13,031 nucleotides of DNA from BS750m-G62 sp964577175. GTDB taxonomy: Bacteria; Planctomycetota; Phycisphaerae; FEN-1346. The DNA is taken from contig CAZNYC010000117.1 of NCBI GenBank assembly GCA_964577175.1, positions 1 through 13,031 on the forward strand. Reading direction: 5' to 3'. The notes below the pieces were generated by a model that was not told where the DNA came from, did not search any database, and worked only from the letters and a program-made list of their open reading frames with translations. Below are positions 1-7,715 of this stretch, piece by piece (positions within the stretch are counted from its first letter, which is position 1; each line of letters opens with the position of its first letter). The position numbers and the translations under genes were made by a program.

Positions 1-28
1 ATGACAGCGATTGCGCGATACGGCGAAC

Positions 29-54
29 CGCGGCGGGGGCGGCGACCCGCCGCG
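29..54. repeat. GC-rich perfect hairpin at window start
   Basis: The arms CGCGGCGGG (29-37) and CCCGCCGCG (46-54) are perfectly complementary around an 8-base loop. The 12-base string GACCCGCCGCGC at 44-55 recurs exactly at 9401-9412, in the right arm of the palindrome inside bioF, so the two may belong to one repeat family. It lies in the 181-bp non-coding stretch beyond the kinase stop codon. No T-run follows on either strand, so a classical terminator is unlikely. Chance similarity is possible at this GC content. The rest of 1-181 shows nothing I can name; it is less GC-rich than its surroundings between about 100 and 180. Confidence 0.5.
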
Positions 55-181
55 CACGAGTTAGCGTTGCAGTATCAGACCAGGGCCCGCTTCGCCGACG
101 TGTTGTACACTTTTGGCCTTTGTTTTTACCTGGCTTACGTCGTTCTTTGCACTCCTTGGGCCCTTTGCGGTTCCATGCCGT

Positions 182-2467
182 TCACCGCTGCTCGGTGACC
201 CGGACGGCCTGGAGGTTCATCACTCCCCCGCCGCGGATGCGGCCGAGCGGCTCGACCGTCAGCCACCGCCGGCCCGCCTCCTCGACCTCGACCGTGCCGA
301 GGCGTTTCGTCTCGAAGCGGCCCCAGTCGCCCGTGGGCTCCACGTCTGCCTCGACGGCCGCATCGCCCACCTTCACGCGGAACCGGTTGCCCTTGCACGA
401 GTTCTCGGCCGCGTAGACGACCTCCACCTCGTAGGTGCCGGGGCGGGGAATCGCGACGTCCCAACTCACCCACGTGTCCGCGTTGTTCCAGTGGCCGATG
501 TTGTCGCGGTCGTGGCCGGACTCATAGCGGGCGTGCTCGCCGTGGATGGTCACGTCTTCGGCGGCGCGGACCTCGATGACGGCGGGCTCGGCCGGTGCCG
601 GCTCGGGTTCCTTGGTGGTTTCAGGCTCCGGTTCGGGTTCCGGCTCGGGCTCTTCCGTCGTCTCGGGTTCCGGTTCCGGCTCGGCGGGTTCGGCGTCCGT
701 TTCCTCCGCGGCGGACGGAGGTGCCTCGTCGGCGGGCGGCTCGGGCGGCGGGGGAAGTTCCAGGCCGTCCGCCATCGCCTCCGCCCCGAGCCGCACGAGC
801 GCCTGCTCCGCCTCCTCGGCCGCCGCCGTGTCCGGATAGAACGTGATGACGTTCCGGTAGGCCCGGACGATGTCGTCGCGCCACGCGCCGGGACGTTGCT
901 CGAGCCGGCGGGCGCCGGCCAGGGCGGCCCGGGCGCTGCGTTCCCGGGGACCGGGGGGCTCGGGTTCCGCCTCGCCGGCGCCGTCGGCCGGCGGCGCGGC
1001 GGCCTTCTCCTCGAGCGGCGCGGGCGGCGGCGCCGCGTCGAACACCCCCACGGCGTACAGGACGCCGAAGGCGAGAAGACCGCCGGCGGCGACGGCCAGG
1101 AACACCAGCCCTCCCGCCATCGCGGCGGACATCGACTTCCGTTTGCCGCCGCCCGAGCCGGCGGCGTGCCGGCTCGATTCGTCGCGGTCGGCGTCGCGGC
1201 GTCCGGTCCGCCGGCCGGCCGGTGTCGCCCGTCCCCCTTTGGCGGGGGACGACACGGGCGCACGAGGCGCGCGGCGGCGTTCCTGGCGGCGGACCTCGGC
1301 CATCTGCTCCACAAGGGCCCGCGGCGCCTCGGCGGGCTCGACCCGCAGGTCCAGCCGGTCGAGGGCCTCGATGAAATCCTCGGCCGAAGCGTACCGGTCC
1401 TCCGGCTCGCGGGCCATCGCCTTGGCCAGCAGCCAGCAGAGGGTCTGCGGCAGGTCGGGGACGACGTCCCGCGGATCGGGGGCCGTCTCGAGCACGTGCA
1501 TCCGCATGACGGCCTGGGGCGTGTCGGCGACGAACGGCGGCCGGCCGGCCACCATCTCGTACAGCGTCACGCCCAGCGAATACAGGTCCGTCCGGTGGTC
1601 GGGCGGCGGGTCGCCGGTCACCTGCTCGGGCGAGATGTAGTACGGCGTGCCGAAGGCCTTGCCCTCCACGCCGTCGGACTCGGCCACGTGGCGTGCCAGA
1701 CCCATGTCCGCCAGTTTGACCTGCCCCTCGCGGGTGAGCATGATGTTCCGTGGGTTCACGTCGCGATGGATCAACCCGCGGTCGTGGGCGGCCCGGAGGG
1801 CGTCGGCCACCTGCCGGACGATGCCGACCGCCTCGGCCGGTTCGAACCGCTTGCGGCGTTTCAGCACGTCGGCCAGCGTCTTGCCGTCCACGTACTCCAT
1901 GACAATGGCGACGGTGTTCTTGAGGGGGCGGATCTCGTGAATCGTGACGATGTTCGGATGCGCAAGGACCGCCGCGGCGCGGGCCTCGCGGAGGAACCGC
2001 TCGCGGGCGTCCTCCTCGCCGGCCCGGCGCGGATGCAGAATCTTGACCGCCACCACACGATCCATGTCCACCTGCCGGCAGCGATAGACGACCGCCTGGG
2101 ACCCGCGGCCGATGCGGCCGAGCACCTCCAGGCCGGAGGACTCCGGGGCGGCGAGTTCCGACGCGCCGGCGGCGCCGCCCCTCCCCTCCGCCTTGGACGA
2201 GGACTCGGCCGTCTCGGAAGGCTCGCCCGTTTCGGAGGGCGGCGTGACGGCTTCGAGCCCCGCGCGGCCTTCGTCCATCGCGGCGGCCTCGGCGTGGGCC
2301 TCGGCGCTGTCGACGCCGGCCCCGGCGAGGGCCTCCGCGAGGGGGACCTCCCGGCCGGCCTCCCCGGCCTCGGCCAGGAGACGGCGTGCGGCGTCGGCCT
2401 CCGCCTCCGAGAGCAGACCGCGAGCGTGGAGGTCGTCGAGAAACCGTTCTCGTGCGTCCGTCGCCAT
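182..2467 (-). CDS. Membrane-anchored PknB-type Ser/Thr protein kinase with C-terminal carbohydrate-binding-like domain
   Basis: A 761-residue transmembrane protein kinase that should phosphorylate Ser/Thr of cytoplasmic targets. Domains in order: a helical N-terminal region (about 4-65), an acidic Ser-rich linker, the kinase domain (about 113-370), a basic linker, one membrane helix (about 448-474), a helical TPR-like stretch (510-562), a Pro-Glu repeat (593-628) and a C-terminal beta domain (630-760). Kinase motifs seen: glycine loop GRIGRGSQAVVYR (117-129), VAVK with Lys142, Glu161, catalytic loop HRDVNPRN (234-241), DMG in place of DFG (254-256), SPE in place of APE, then DLYSLGV. The catalytic-loop Lys is Asn238, unusual but matched by substitutions in other bacterial kinases. 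The C-terminal domain (WNNADTW, SWDV, PGTYEV, GDW, LTVEP, GVMNLQAV) resembles the CBM6/35-like module appended to planctomycete sulfatases and fucosidases and would lie outside the membrane. ATG at 2467 is preferred: AGGA lies about 6 bases upstream, and an in-frame TTG at 2572 falls inside the -35 box. The substrate and the sensed ligand are unknown. Confidence 0.93.
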   Translation of the reverse strand: MATDARERFLDDLHARGLLSEAEADAARRLLAEAGEAGREVPLAEALAGAGVDSAEAHAEAAAMDEGRAGLEAVTPPSETGEPSETAESSSKAEGRGGAAGASELAAPESSGLEVLGRIGRGSQAVVYRCRQVDMDRVVAVKILHPRRAGEEDARERFLREARAAAVLAHPNIVTIHEIRPLKNTVAIVMEYVDGKTLADVLKRRKRFEPAEAVGIVRQVADALRAAHDRGLIHRDVNPRNIMLTREGQVKLADMGLARHVAESDGVEGKAFGTPYYISPEQVTGDPPPDHRTDLYSLGVTLYEMVAGRPPFVADTPQAVMRMHVLETAPDPRDVVPDLPQTLCWLLAKAMAREPEDRYASAEDFIEALDRLDLRVEPAEAPRALVEQMAEVRRQERRRAPRAPVSSPAKGGRATPAGRRTGRRDADRDESSRHAAGSGGGKRKSMSAAMAGGLVFLAVAAGGLLAFGVLYAVGVFDAAPPPAPLEEKAAAPPADGAGEAEPEPPGPRERSARAALAGARRLEQRPGAWRDDIVRAYRNVITFYPDTAAAEEAEQALVRLGAEAMADGLELPPPPEPPADEAPPSAAEETDAEPAEPEPEPETTEEPEPEPEPEPETTKEPEPAPAEPAVIEVRAAEDVTIHGEHARYESGHDRDNIGHWNNADTWVSWDVAIPRPGTYEVEVVYAAENSCKGNRFRVKVGDAAVEADVEPTGDWGRFETKRLGTVEVEEAGRRWLTVEPLGRIRGGGVMNLQAVRVTEQR
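1222..1255. repeat. Palindrome inside the kinase linker
   Basis: The perfect 8-bp arms CGTCCCCC (1230-1237) and GGGGGACG (1244-1251) flank a 6-base loop. An outer GTGT/ACAC pair (1222-1225 and 1252-1255) extends the stem across a 4-base bulge. The hairpin lies in the codons for the disordered basic linker between the kinase domain and the membrane helix (about residues 404-416, including SSPAKGGRA), where an in-frame insertion would do little harm. It may be an inserted repeat or chance GC-rich self-complementarity. Confidence 0.4.
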
Positions 2468-2543
2468 GCGGGTTCCTGCGAGATGCGCCCACCGCGGCTT
2501 CTCCGCCCGTCGGGGCGGCGGATCGCGGGGCAAACCGGCCACC

Positions 2544-2572
2544 CTTATGTACGGCCGGGCGTAAGGTGTCAA
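2544..2572 (-). promoter_or_regulatory. Sigma70-like promoter of the kinase gene
   Basis: Read on the minus strand: TTGACA (2572-2567, perfect consensus), a 17-base spacer, then CATAAG (2549-2544, 4 of 6 to TATAAT). Transcription would start near 2537, leaving a leader of about 70 bases before the ATG at 2467. It stands back to back with the activase promoter. Confidence 0.65.
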
Positions 2573-2580
2573 TCAGGAAA

Positions 2581-2610
2581 TTGACCCCGCCCCCCCTGCC
2601 CCGGTATAAT
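2581..2610 (+). promoter_or_regulatory. Sigma70-like promoter of the activase gene
   Basis: TTGACC (2581-2586, 5 of 6), an 18-base spacer, then TATAAT (2605-2610, perfect). Transcription would start near 2617, giving a leader of about 115 bases before the GTG at 2731. Such a match is striking in DNA of about 70% GC. Confidence 0.75.
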
Positions 2611-2624
2611 CCCCAGTCTTGCAT

Positions 2625-2656
2625 CGGGCGGCCCGGGGCGGTGGACGGGCCGCTTG
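2625..2656 (+). promoter_or_regulatory. Leader hairpin upstream of the activase
   Basis: Arms GCGGCCCG (2628-2635) and CGGGCCGC (2646-2653) are perfectly complementary around a 10-base loop, and the stem can extend to 2625 and 2656 with two G-T pairs and one C-G pair. It sits at the start of the predicted transcript, about 75 bases before the start codon. It could protect the mRNA, control elongation or bind a regulator. No riboswitch family is recognised and no T-run follows. Confidence 0.4.
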
Positions 2657-2730
2657 CCGGACGCAACCGCGACGTGCACGGCGGGTGCGGAGACCTGCCG
2701 CGCAATAACGCAGCGAGGGGAGGACCCGGC

Positions 2731-5700
2731 GTGTATCTTGGCATCGACATCGGCTCGGTCAGCCTGAACTGGGCCCTGCTGGACGATCGTCTGAACGTGG
2801 TCCGCGACCGGTACGTGCGGACGCGCGGCAAGCCGCTGGAGACGGCCCTGGAGGCGTTGGAGGCCCTGTTCGAGGAGGTCCCCGCCTCCGAGATCGAGGG
2901 CGTGGGGCTGACGGGCGCCGGCACGGGCGCCCTGGGCGAGTTGTACGGCCTGAAGCCGATCAACGAGGTCGTCGCCCAGGCCAAGGCCACCGCCCGTCTG
3001 CACCCCCAGGTGCGGACCATCATCGAGGTGGGCGGCGAGGACTCCAAACTCATCCTTCTGGAGGAAGACCCCAAGACCGGCCGCCTCCGCATCCGCGACT
3101 TCGCCATGAACACGCTGTGCGCGGCGGGGACGGGCTCGTTCCTGGACCAGCAGGCGTCGCGGCTGGGCGTCTCGATCGAGCAGGAATGGGGCGAGATGGC
3201 GCTGCGCTCGGTGCACGTGCCGCGCATCGCCGGCCGGTGTTCCGTCTTCGCCAAGAGCGACATGATCCACCTCCAGCAGGAGGGGACGCCGGACTACGAC
3301 ATCGTGGCCGGCCTCTGCTTCGCCATGGCCCGCAACTTCAAAGCGGTCATCGGCAAGGGCAAGGAGTTCCACGAGCGCGTCGCGTTCCAGGGCGGGGTGG
3401 CGGCCAACGCGGGGATGGTCCGGGCGTTCACCGAAACGCTCGGCCTGGAGGAGGGCGCGCTGCTCATTCCGGAGCGGTTCGCCGCGATGGGCGCCATCGG
3501 GGCGGTGCTGGCGGCGAAGGAGGCCGGCCGCCTCGGCCGCATCCCCTCCACCGAGCCCCTGCGCGAGCACATCGCCGGCCGCGAGTGGGGCGGCGGCGAC
3601 CTCCATCCCCACCTCACCGACGACCGGTACCCGATCACCATCGAGCCGGACCCCTTCCCCGAGGGCGACGGCCCCGTCGACGTTTTCGTCGGCGTGGACG
3701 TGGGCAGCATCTCGACGAACGTGGTGGCGTGCGACGCCGACGGCCGGGTCCTGGCCCGCGAGTACCTGATGACGGCCGGCCGGCCCCTGGCGGCCGTCAC
3801 CGACGGCCTGTACAAGGTGGGCCGGGCGCTGGAGGAGCGCGGCGGCGCGGGCCGGGTGCGTGTGCGCGGCTGCGCGACGACGGGTTCGGGGCGGTACCTG
3901 ACGGGCGACTTCATCGGCGCCGACGTCGTCAAGAACGAGATCACCGCCCACGCCACCGGCGCCGCCTTCATCGACCCGGAGGTGGACACGATCTTCGAGA
4001 TCGGCGGCCAGGACTCGAAGTACGTCAGCCTCGATAACCGCGCGGTCGTCGACTTCACGATGAACAAGGTGTGCGCCGCCGGCACGGGCTCGTTCATCGA
4101 GGAACAGAGCGAGCGGCTGGGCGTGGACCTGAAGGGCGGCGAGTACAACCGGCTGGCCCTGGCGGCCGACGAACCCCCCGCCATGGGCGAGCGGTGCACC
4201 GTCTTCATGGAGACCGACGTCAACCGCAACCAGCAGCGCGGCGTGGCGGTGGACGACCTCTGCGCGGGGCTCTGCTACTCCATCGTCCAGAACTACCTGA
4301 ACCGCGTCGTCGAGGACCGGCGGGTCGGCGACCACATCTTCTTCCAGGGCGGGACGGCGTACAACCGCGGCGTCAAGGCCGCCTTCGAGCAGGTCACCGG
4401 CAAGCCGGTGACCGTCCCGCCGCACCACGACGTGGTGGGGGCCATCGGGATGGCCCTGATCGCCCGCGATTGGTACCGGGGCGGCGAGGAATCCACGGGC
4501 GATGGCGACGGCGCGGCGCGCGAGACGGGCTTCCGCGGCTTCGACCTGCGGGACGTCGAGTACGAGTTCGACACCTTCGAGTGCACCGACTGCGCCAACC
4601 GGTGCGAGGTCCACGTCGTCAAGATCACCGGCGAGCCCGGCCCCGAAGGCGCCGCCGCCGACCGCACCCTGTACTACGGGAGCCGGTGCGGCAAGTTCGA
4701 CGAGTCCGAGCGCGACAGCCTCGGCAAGCACCTGCCCCGCCTCTTCCGCGAGCGCCAGCGCATGATGGAAGAGGCATACACCGGGAAGAAGCCCGACCGC
4801 CCGAACGGCAAGACCGTCGGCCTGCCGCGCATGACCCACTTCTGGGAACTCATGCCCCTGTGGGAGGCGCTGTTCACGGAACTCGGGTTCGAGGTGGTCC
4901 TCTCGTCCCGCACCGTCCGATCCGTCGTGAACCGGGGCGTGGAGGAGGTGGCCGCCGAGACCTGCTTCCCCATCAAGGTGGGGCACGGGCACATCCGCGA
5001 CCTCGCCGACAAGGGCGTCGACTACATCTTCCTGCCGACCCTCGTCGACATGCCGAAGCCGAGCGACGACCTGGTGAACTCCTACGTGTGCCCGTACGTC
5101 CAGGCGGTGCCGTACATGGTCCGGGCCGCCATGCCGGACGTCGACTGGGACGCGACGATGGTGAACCCGGTGGTCCACTTCTCGCGGGGCGAAAGAAAAG
5201 TCCGCAAGGAACTGGAGACGATGGCGGCGGGGCTGGGCGTTCCGCGCAGCCGCGCCCGCCGGGCGGTGACCGAGGCGCTGGCGGCGCAGAAACGGTTCGA
5301 GGCGGCCCTGCAGGAGCGCGGCCGGGAGGCCCTGGAGAACCTCGGCGACGAGGAGATCGCCCTGGTCATCGTCTCGCGCCCGTACAACGGGTGCGACCCC
5401 GGCCTGAACATGAACATCCCGGAGAAACTGCGGGACCTCGGGCACCTGGCCATCCCCATGGACATGCTGCCCCTGGAGGCCGAGGACATCGCCGCCGACC
5501 ACCCGCACATGTACTGGAAGTACGGGCAGAAGATCCTGGCCGCGGCGCGCATCGTCGCCCGCGACCGGCGCCTGTACCCCGTCTACATCACCAACTTCGG
5601 GTGCGGGCCCGACTCGTTCATCCTGAAGTACGTGGGGGCGGAACTGGGCGGCAAACCGCTGCTGACGCTCGAAGTGGACGAACACTCCGCCGACGTCGGC

Positions 5701-7071
5701 GCCATCACACGGTGCGAGGCGTACCTGGACAGCCTGAAGTCCGTGCGCGAGCGAGGCCTGAAGAAGGTCCGCAAACCCCGCCTCGCCCGGTGGGACTACA
5801 GCCGGCGGACCTACGGCAAGCGGACCATCTACATCCCCTACATGGACGACCACGGCTACGCGATGGCGGCGGCGATGCGGGCCGGCGGCGTCAACGCCCG
5901 GCAGATGCCTCTCTCCGACGAGGACACCCTCGCCTGGGGTCGCAAGTACACCACCGGCAAGGAATGTTACCCGTGCATCATCACGACGGGCGACTTCCTC
6001 CGGAAGATCCACGAGCCGGGCTTCGACCCGTCGCGCAGCGCCTTCTTCATGCCCACCGCGTTCGGGCCCTGCCGCTTCGGCCAGTACAACAAGTTCCAGC
6101 GGATGGTCCTGGACGACCTGGGGCTGGAGGACGTGCCGCTGGTGCTCCTGGACCAGGACAAGGACTACCAGGGCGACGTGAAGGACCTGGGCACGGACTT
6201 CCGCCGGCTCGCCTGGAGCGGCATCGTGTTCGTCGACACCCTCCAGAAGATGGTTCGCGAGACGCGCCCGTACGAGAAGAACCGCGGCGAGTGCGACGAA
6301 CTCTACGAGCACTTCCTCCGCCGCTGCGAGGAGACGATCGAGGGCCGCGGCGATCTGCCGGCCCTGGCCCGCGAGGCCCGGGCCGCCTTCGAGGACGTGG
6401 CCGTCGACCGCGGCCATCCCAAGCCGCGCATCGGCATCGTCGGCGAGATCTTCGTCCGGTCGAACCAGTTCACGAACAACTTCATGGTCCGCAAGATCGA
6501 GGCGATGGGCGGCGAGGCGGTCGTCCCGCCGTTCGAGGAGTGGGTCAACTACATCGGCTGGAGCCGCAAGGCGGACGCCCGCGCCGCGGGTAACTGGAAA
6601 CGCATGCTCGTCGAGAAGATCACCGACGTCGTCCAGGGGCGGGAGAAGCGGCGCGTGCTCCGCCAATTCGAGGGCGCCGTCCGCCACTTCTTCAACGAGC
6701 CGCCCTCCGACGACGTCATCGACCTGGCCCGTCCGTACCTGCATCCGGACGTGCGCGGCGAGCCGATCCTCTCCATGGGCCGCTGCACGGAGTACGTCCA
6801 CGACGGATGCGACGGCCTGGTGAACCTGCACCCGTTCAACTGCATGCCGGGCACGATCGTCAACGCCCTGCTGACGCGGTTCCAGAAGGAGCACGACATC
6901 CCGGTGCTGAAGGTCGCCTACGACGGGCTGGAGCAGGCGACCGAGATGGTCCGCATCGAGGCATTCATGCACCAGTGCCGCGAACGCTTCGAGGCCCGCC
7001 TGGCCGGCAGGGTGTACGGTGCGGGCACGGCCGCCGGCGGCGCCCTGGCCGCGGCGCGGTCGGGACGGTAA
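2731..7071 (+). CDS. Giant acyl-CoA dehydratase activase-related protein (two ATPase domains + DUF2229-like + HgdB-like regions)
   Basis: 1446 residues, of the long activase family related to HgdC/BcrA/BcrD. These proteins use ATP to drive a low-potential electron from a [4Fe-4S] centre into radical 2-hydroxyacyl-CoA dehydratases or reductases in the cytoplasm. ATPase domain 1 (about 3-270): GIDIGSVS (4-11), GLTGAGTG, EVGGEDSK (99-106), CAAGTG with Cys130, GRCSVFAKS with Cys170. ATPase domain 2 (about 318-580): GVDVGSIS (321-328), EIGGQDSK (423-430), CAAGTG with Cys448, ERCTVFMET with Cys489, FFQGGTAYN (537-545). The Cys130/170 and Cys448/489 pairs match the two cluster Cys of single-domain activases. 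Next come CTDCANRC (618-625), a DUF2229-like region (about 695-920, with ETCFPIKVGH), a dehydratase-like region (GCGPDSFILKYVG, KECYPC, GPCRFGQYN) and a C-terminal part (RIGIVGEIFVRSNQF, HPFNCMPG). The length is normal for this family. GTG start: GAGGGGAGGA ends 6 bases upstream and GIDIGS follows directly. No separate dehydratase subunits lie nearby, so the substrate is unknown. Expected to be oxygen-sensitive. Confidence 0.93.
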   Translation: MYLGIDIGSVSLNWALLDDRLNVVRDRYVRTRGKPLETALEALEALFEEVPASEIEGVGLTGAGTGALGELYGLKPINEVVAQAKATARLHPQVRTIIEVGGEDSKLILLEEDPKTGRLRIRDFAMNTLCAAGTGSFLDQQASRLGVSIEQEWGEMALRSVHVPRIAGRCSVFAKSDMIHLQQEGTPDYDIVAGLCFAMARNFKAVIGKGKEFHERVAFQGGVAANAGMVRAFTETLGLEEGALLIPERFAAMGAIGAVLAAKEAGRLGRIPSTEPLREHIAGREWGGGDLHPHLTDDRYPITIEPDPFPEGDGPVDVFVGVDVGSISTNVVACDADGRVLAREYLMTAGRPLAAVTDGLYKVGRALEERGGAGRVRVRGCATTGSGRYLTGDFIGADVVKNEITAHATGAAFIDPEVDTIFEIGGQDSKYVSLDNRAVVDFTMNKVCAAGTGSFIEEQSERLGVDLKGGEYNRLALAADEPPAMGERCTVFMETDVNRNQQRGVAVDDLCAGLCYSIVQNYLNRVVEDRRVGDHIFFQGGTAYNRGVKAAFEQVTGKPVTVPPHHDVVGAIGMALIARDWYRGGEESTGDGDGAARETGFRGFDLRDVEYEFDTFECTDCANRCEVHVVKITGEPGPEGAAADRTLYYGSRCGKFDESERDSLGKHLPRLFRERQRMMEEAYTGKKPDRPNGKTVGLPRMTHFWELMPLWEALFTELGFEVVLSSRTVRSVVNRGVEEVAAETCFPIKVGHGHIRDLADKGVDYIFLPTLVDMPKPSDDLVNSYVCPYVQAVPYMVRAAMPDVDWDATMVNPVVHFSRGERKVRKELETMAAGLGVPRSRARRAVTEALAAQKRFEAALQERGREALENLGDEEIALVIVSRPYNGCDPGLNMNIPEKLRDLGHLAIPMDMLPLEAEDIAADHPHMYWKYGQKILAAARIVARDRRLYPVYITNFGCGPDSFILKYVGAELGGKPLLTLEVDEHSADVGAITRCEAYLDSLKSVRERGLKKVRKPRLARWDYSRRTYGKRTIYIPYMDDHGYAMAAAMRAGGVNARQMPLSDEDTLAWGRKYTTGKECYPCIITTGDFLRKIHEPGFDPSRSAFFMPTAFGPCRFGQYNKFQRMVLDDLGLEDVPLVLLDQDKDYQGDVKDLGTDFRRLAWSGIVFVDTLQKMVRETRPYEKNRGECDELYEHFLRRCEETIEGRGDLPALAREARAAFEDVAVDRGHPKPRIGIVGEIFVRSNQFTNNFMVRKIEAMGGEAVVPPFEEWVNYIGWSRKADARAAGNWKRMLVEKITDVVQGREKRRVLRQFEGAVRHFFNEPPSDDVIDLARPYLHPDVRGEPILSMGRCTEYVHDGCDGLVNLHPFNCMPGTIVNALLTRFQKEHDIPVLKVAYDGLEQATEMVRIEAFMHQCRERFEARLAGRVYGAGTAAGGALAAARSGR

Positions 7072-7101
7072 AACGTCAAGGCTTCAAACGGTTTCCGCGC
7101 G

Positions 7102-7119
7102 GTGGGCCTGCCGGCCCAC
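7102..7119 (+). terminator. Hairpin terminator after the activase gene
   Basis: A perfect 7-bp stem, GTGGGCC (7102-7108) and GGCCCAC (7113-7119), has a 4-base loop. It starts 31 bases after the activase TAA and is followed by a pyrimidine-rich stretch with several Ts (to about 7136). It separates the convergent activase and PilZ genes. The T-run is interrupted, so efficiency is uncertain. Confidence 0.5.
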
Positions 7120-7157
7120 GGCGTATCTTCTTTCTGCACGTCCCGCGGCGGGGTATT

Positions 7158-7505
7158 CTACGCCAACGAGGCGTCCTCATCCGGCTCCGGCGGCGCCGCC
7201 GACCGGCCTCGGGCCCCCGCCAGCCGCTGCCGGTCGCCGGCACTCAGACCCACGAACTCCAAACCCGCCATGTATTCCGTACAGTCGGCGTCGCAGGCCT
7301 TGCACCAGACGACCCGGCAGCGGCAGCGGAGGCGCCCGGTGCCGTCCGGCAAGTCCAACTGCACGTGGGTGACCATGCCCGGTTCCAGCCGGGCCCCCGC
7401 GCGAACGCGCAGGCCGTCAACCGAAACGTCCACAAGCGAGGCGGTCTGCCGCGTCGTCAACCAGGCATTGCCATACGCCTGGTGCCGGTCGCCGATGCGT
7501 AACAT
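7158..7505 (-). CDS. Small PilZ domain protein (probable c-di-GMP receptor) with a Cys cluster
   Basis: A 115-residue single PilZ domain. PilZ proteins bind cyclic di-GMP and change partner proteins controlling motility, secretion or envelope traits. Both signature parts are seen: RIGDR (RxxxR, residues 3-7) and DVSVDG (DxSxxG, 26-31). They are followed by the beta-barrel strands, ending in YMAGLEFVGLS (78-88), and a short acidic tail. An unusual group of five Cys (61, 63, 68, 71, 75) includes CKACDADC; it could bind a metal, form disulfides or simply be a lineage trait. Start: the ATG at 7505 has a GGGGGGAAG ribosome site about 4 bases upstream; the frame stays open to 7643, but that upstream part overlaps a probable promoter and has no domain. 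No partner gene is adjacent, so the output is unknown. Confidence 0.85.
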   Translation of the reverse strand: MLRIGDRHQAYGNAWLTTRQTASLVDVSVDGLRVRAGARLEPGMVTHVQLDLPDGTGRLRCRCRVVWCKACDADCTEYMAGLEFVGLSAGDRQRLAGARGRSAAPPEPDEDASLA

Positions 7506-7630
7506 AGTCTTCCCCCCTTTCGCCTCTTGGGGTGCCGAGTGGCGGGGATCGCTCAGGTCGGCATCGAAGAACAAAAGCCGGGCGGTGTGCCGTCGCGTCC
7601 CAGCGCACATTTGTTGCGCTTCACATTTCG

Positions 7631-7660
7631 AGTATGCGAACACCCCGCATGCGGAATCAA
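7631..7660 (-). promoter_or_regulatory. Possible promoter of the PilZ gene, with a palindrome in the spacer
   Basis: Minus strand: TTGATT (7660-7655, 4 of 6), an 18-base spacer, then CATACT (7636-7631, 4 of 6). The spacer holds the perfect 10-bp palindrome CCGCATGCGG (7645-7654), a plausible operator. The leader would be about 120 bases. This AT-richer pocket stands out in the region, but both boxes are imperfect. Confidence 0.35.
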
Positions 7661-7715
7661 GGGTAAAGAGAGTTTTTTTTATCCCTCTCGGTGACCTCTC
7701 CGCAGGGGTCGCCGG

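Noticed and set aside
1..198. 65-codon frame starting at the first base
   Set aside because: It ends inside the kinase gene, has no ribosome site in view, covers a hairpin and shows no recognisable domain.
113..2584. Long open frame on the plus strand opposite the kinase gene
   Set aside because: It is a mirror of the kinase codons in GC-rich DNA. Its translation is low-complexity Arg/Gly/Leu with no domain, while the minus strand encodes clear kinase motifs.
4071..6593. 840-codon frame overlapping the activase on the same strand
   Set aside because: The Arg/Gly/Pro-rich translation typical of a shifted frame in high-GC coding DNA; the activase frame carries all the motifs.
2569..6972. 1467-codon open frame antisense to the activase
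   Set aside because: Striking in length, but it follows from GC-ending codons suppressing stops in the opposite frame. It is Val/Asp/His/Leu-rich with no recognisable motif and no ribosome site.
7506..7643. N-terminal extension of the PilZ protein by 46 residues
   Set aside because: The extension has no PilZ features, overlaps a probable promoter, and the internal ATG at 7505 has a good ribosome site and directly precedes RxxxR.
7673..7680. Run of eight Ts as a rho-independent terminator
   Set aside because: No GC-rich stem lies immediately before it, and no plus-strand gene ends nearby: the activase ends 600 bp earlier, beyond its own hairpin.
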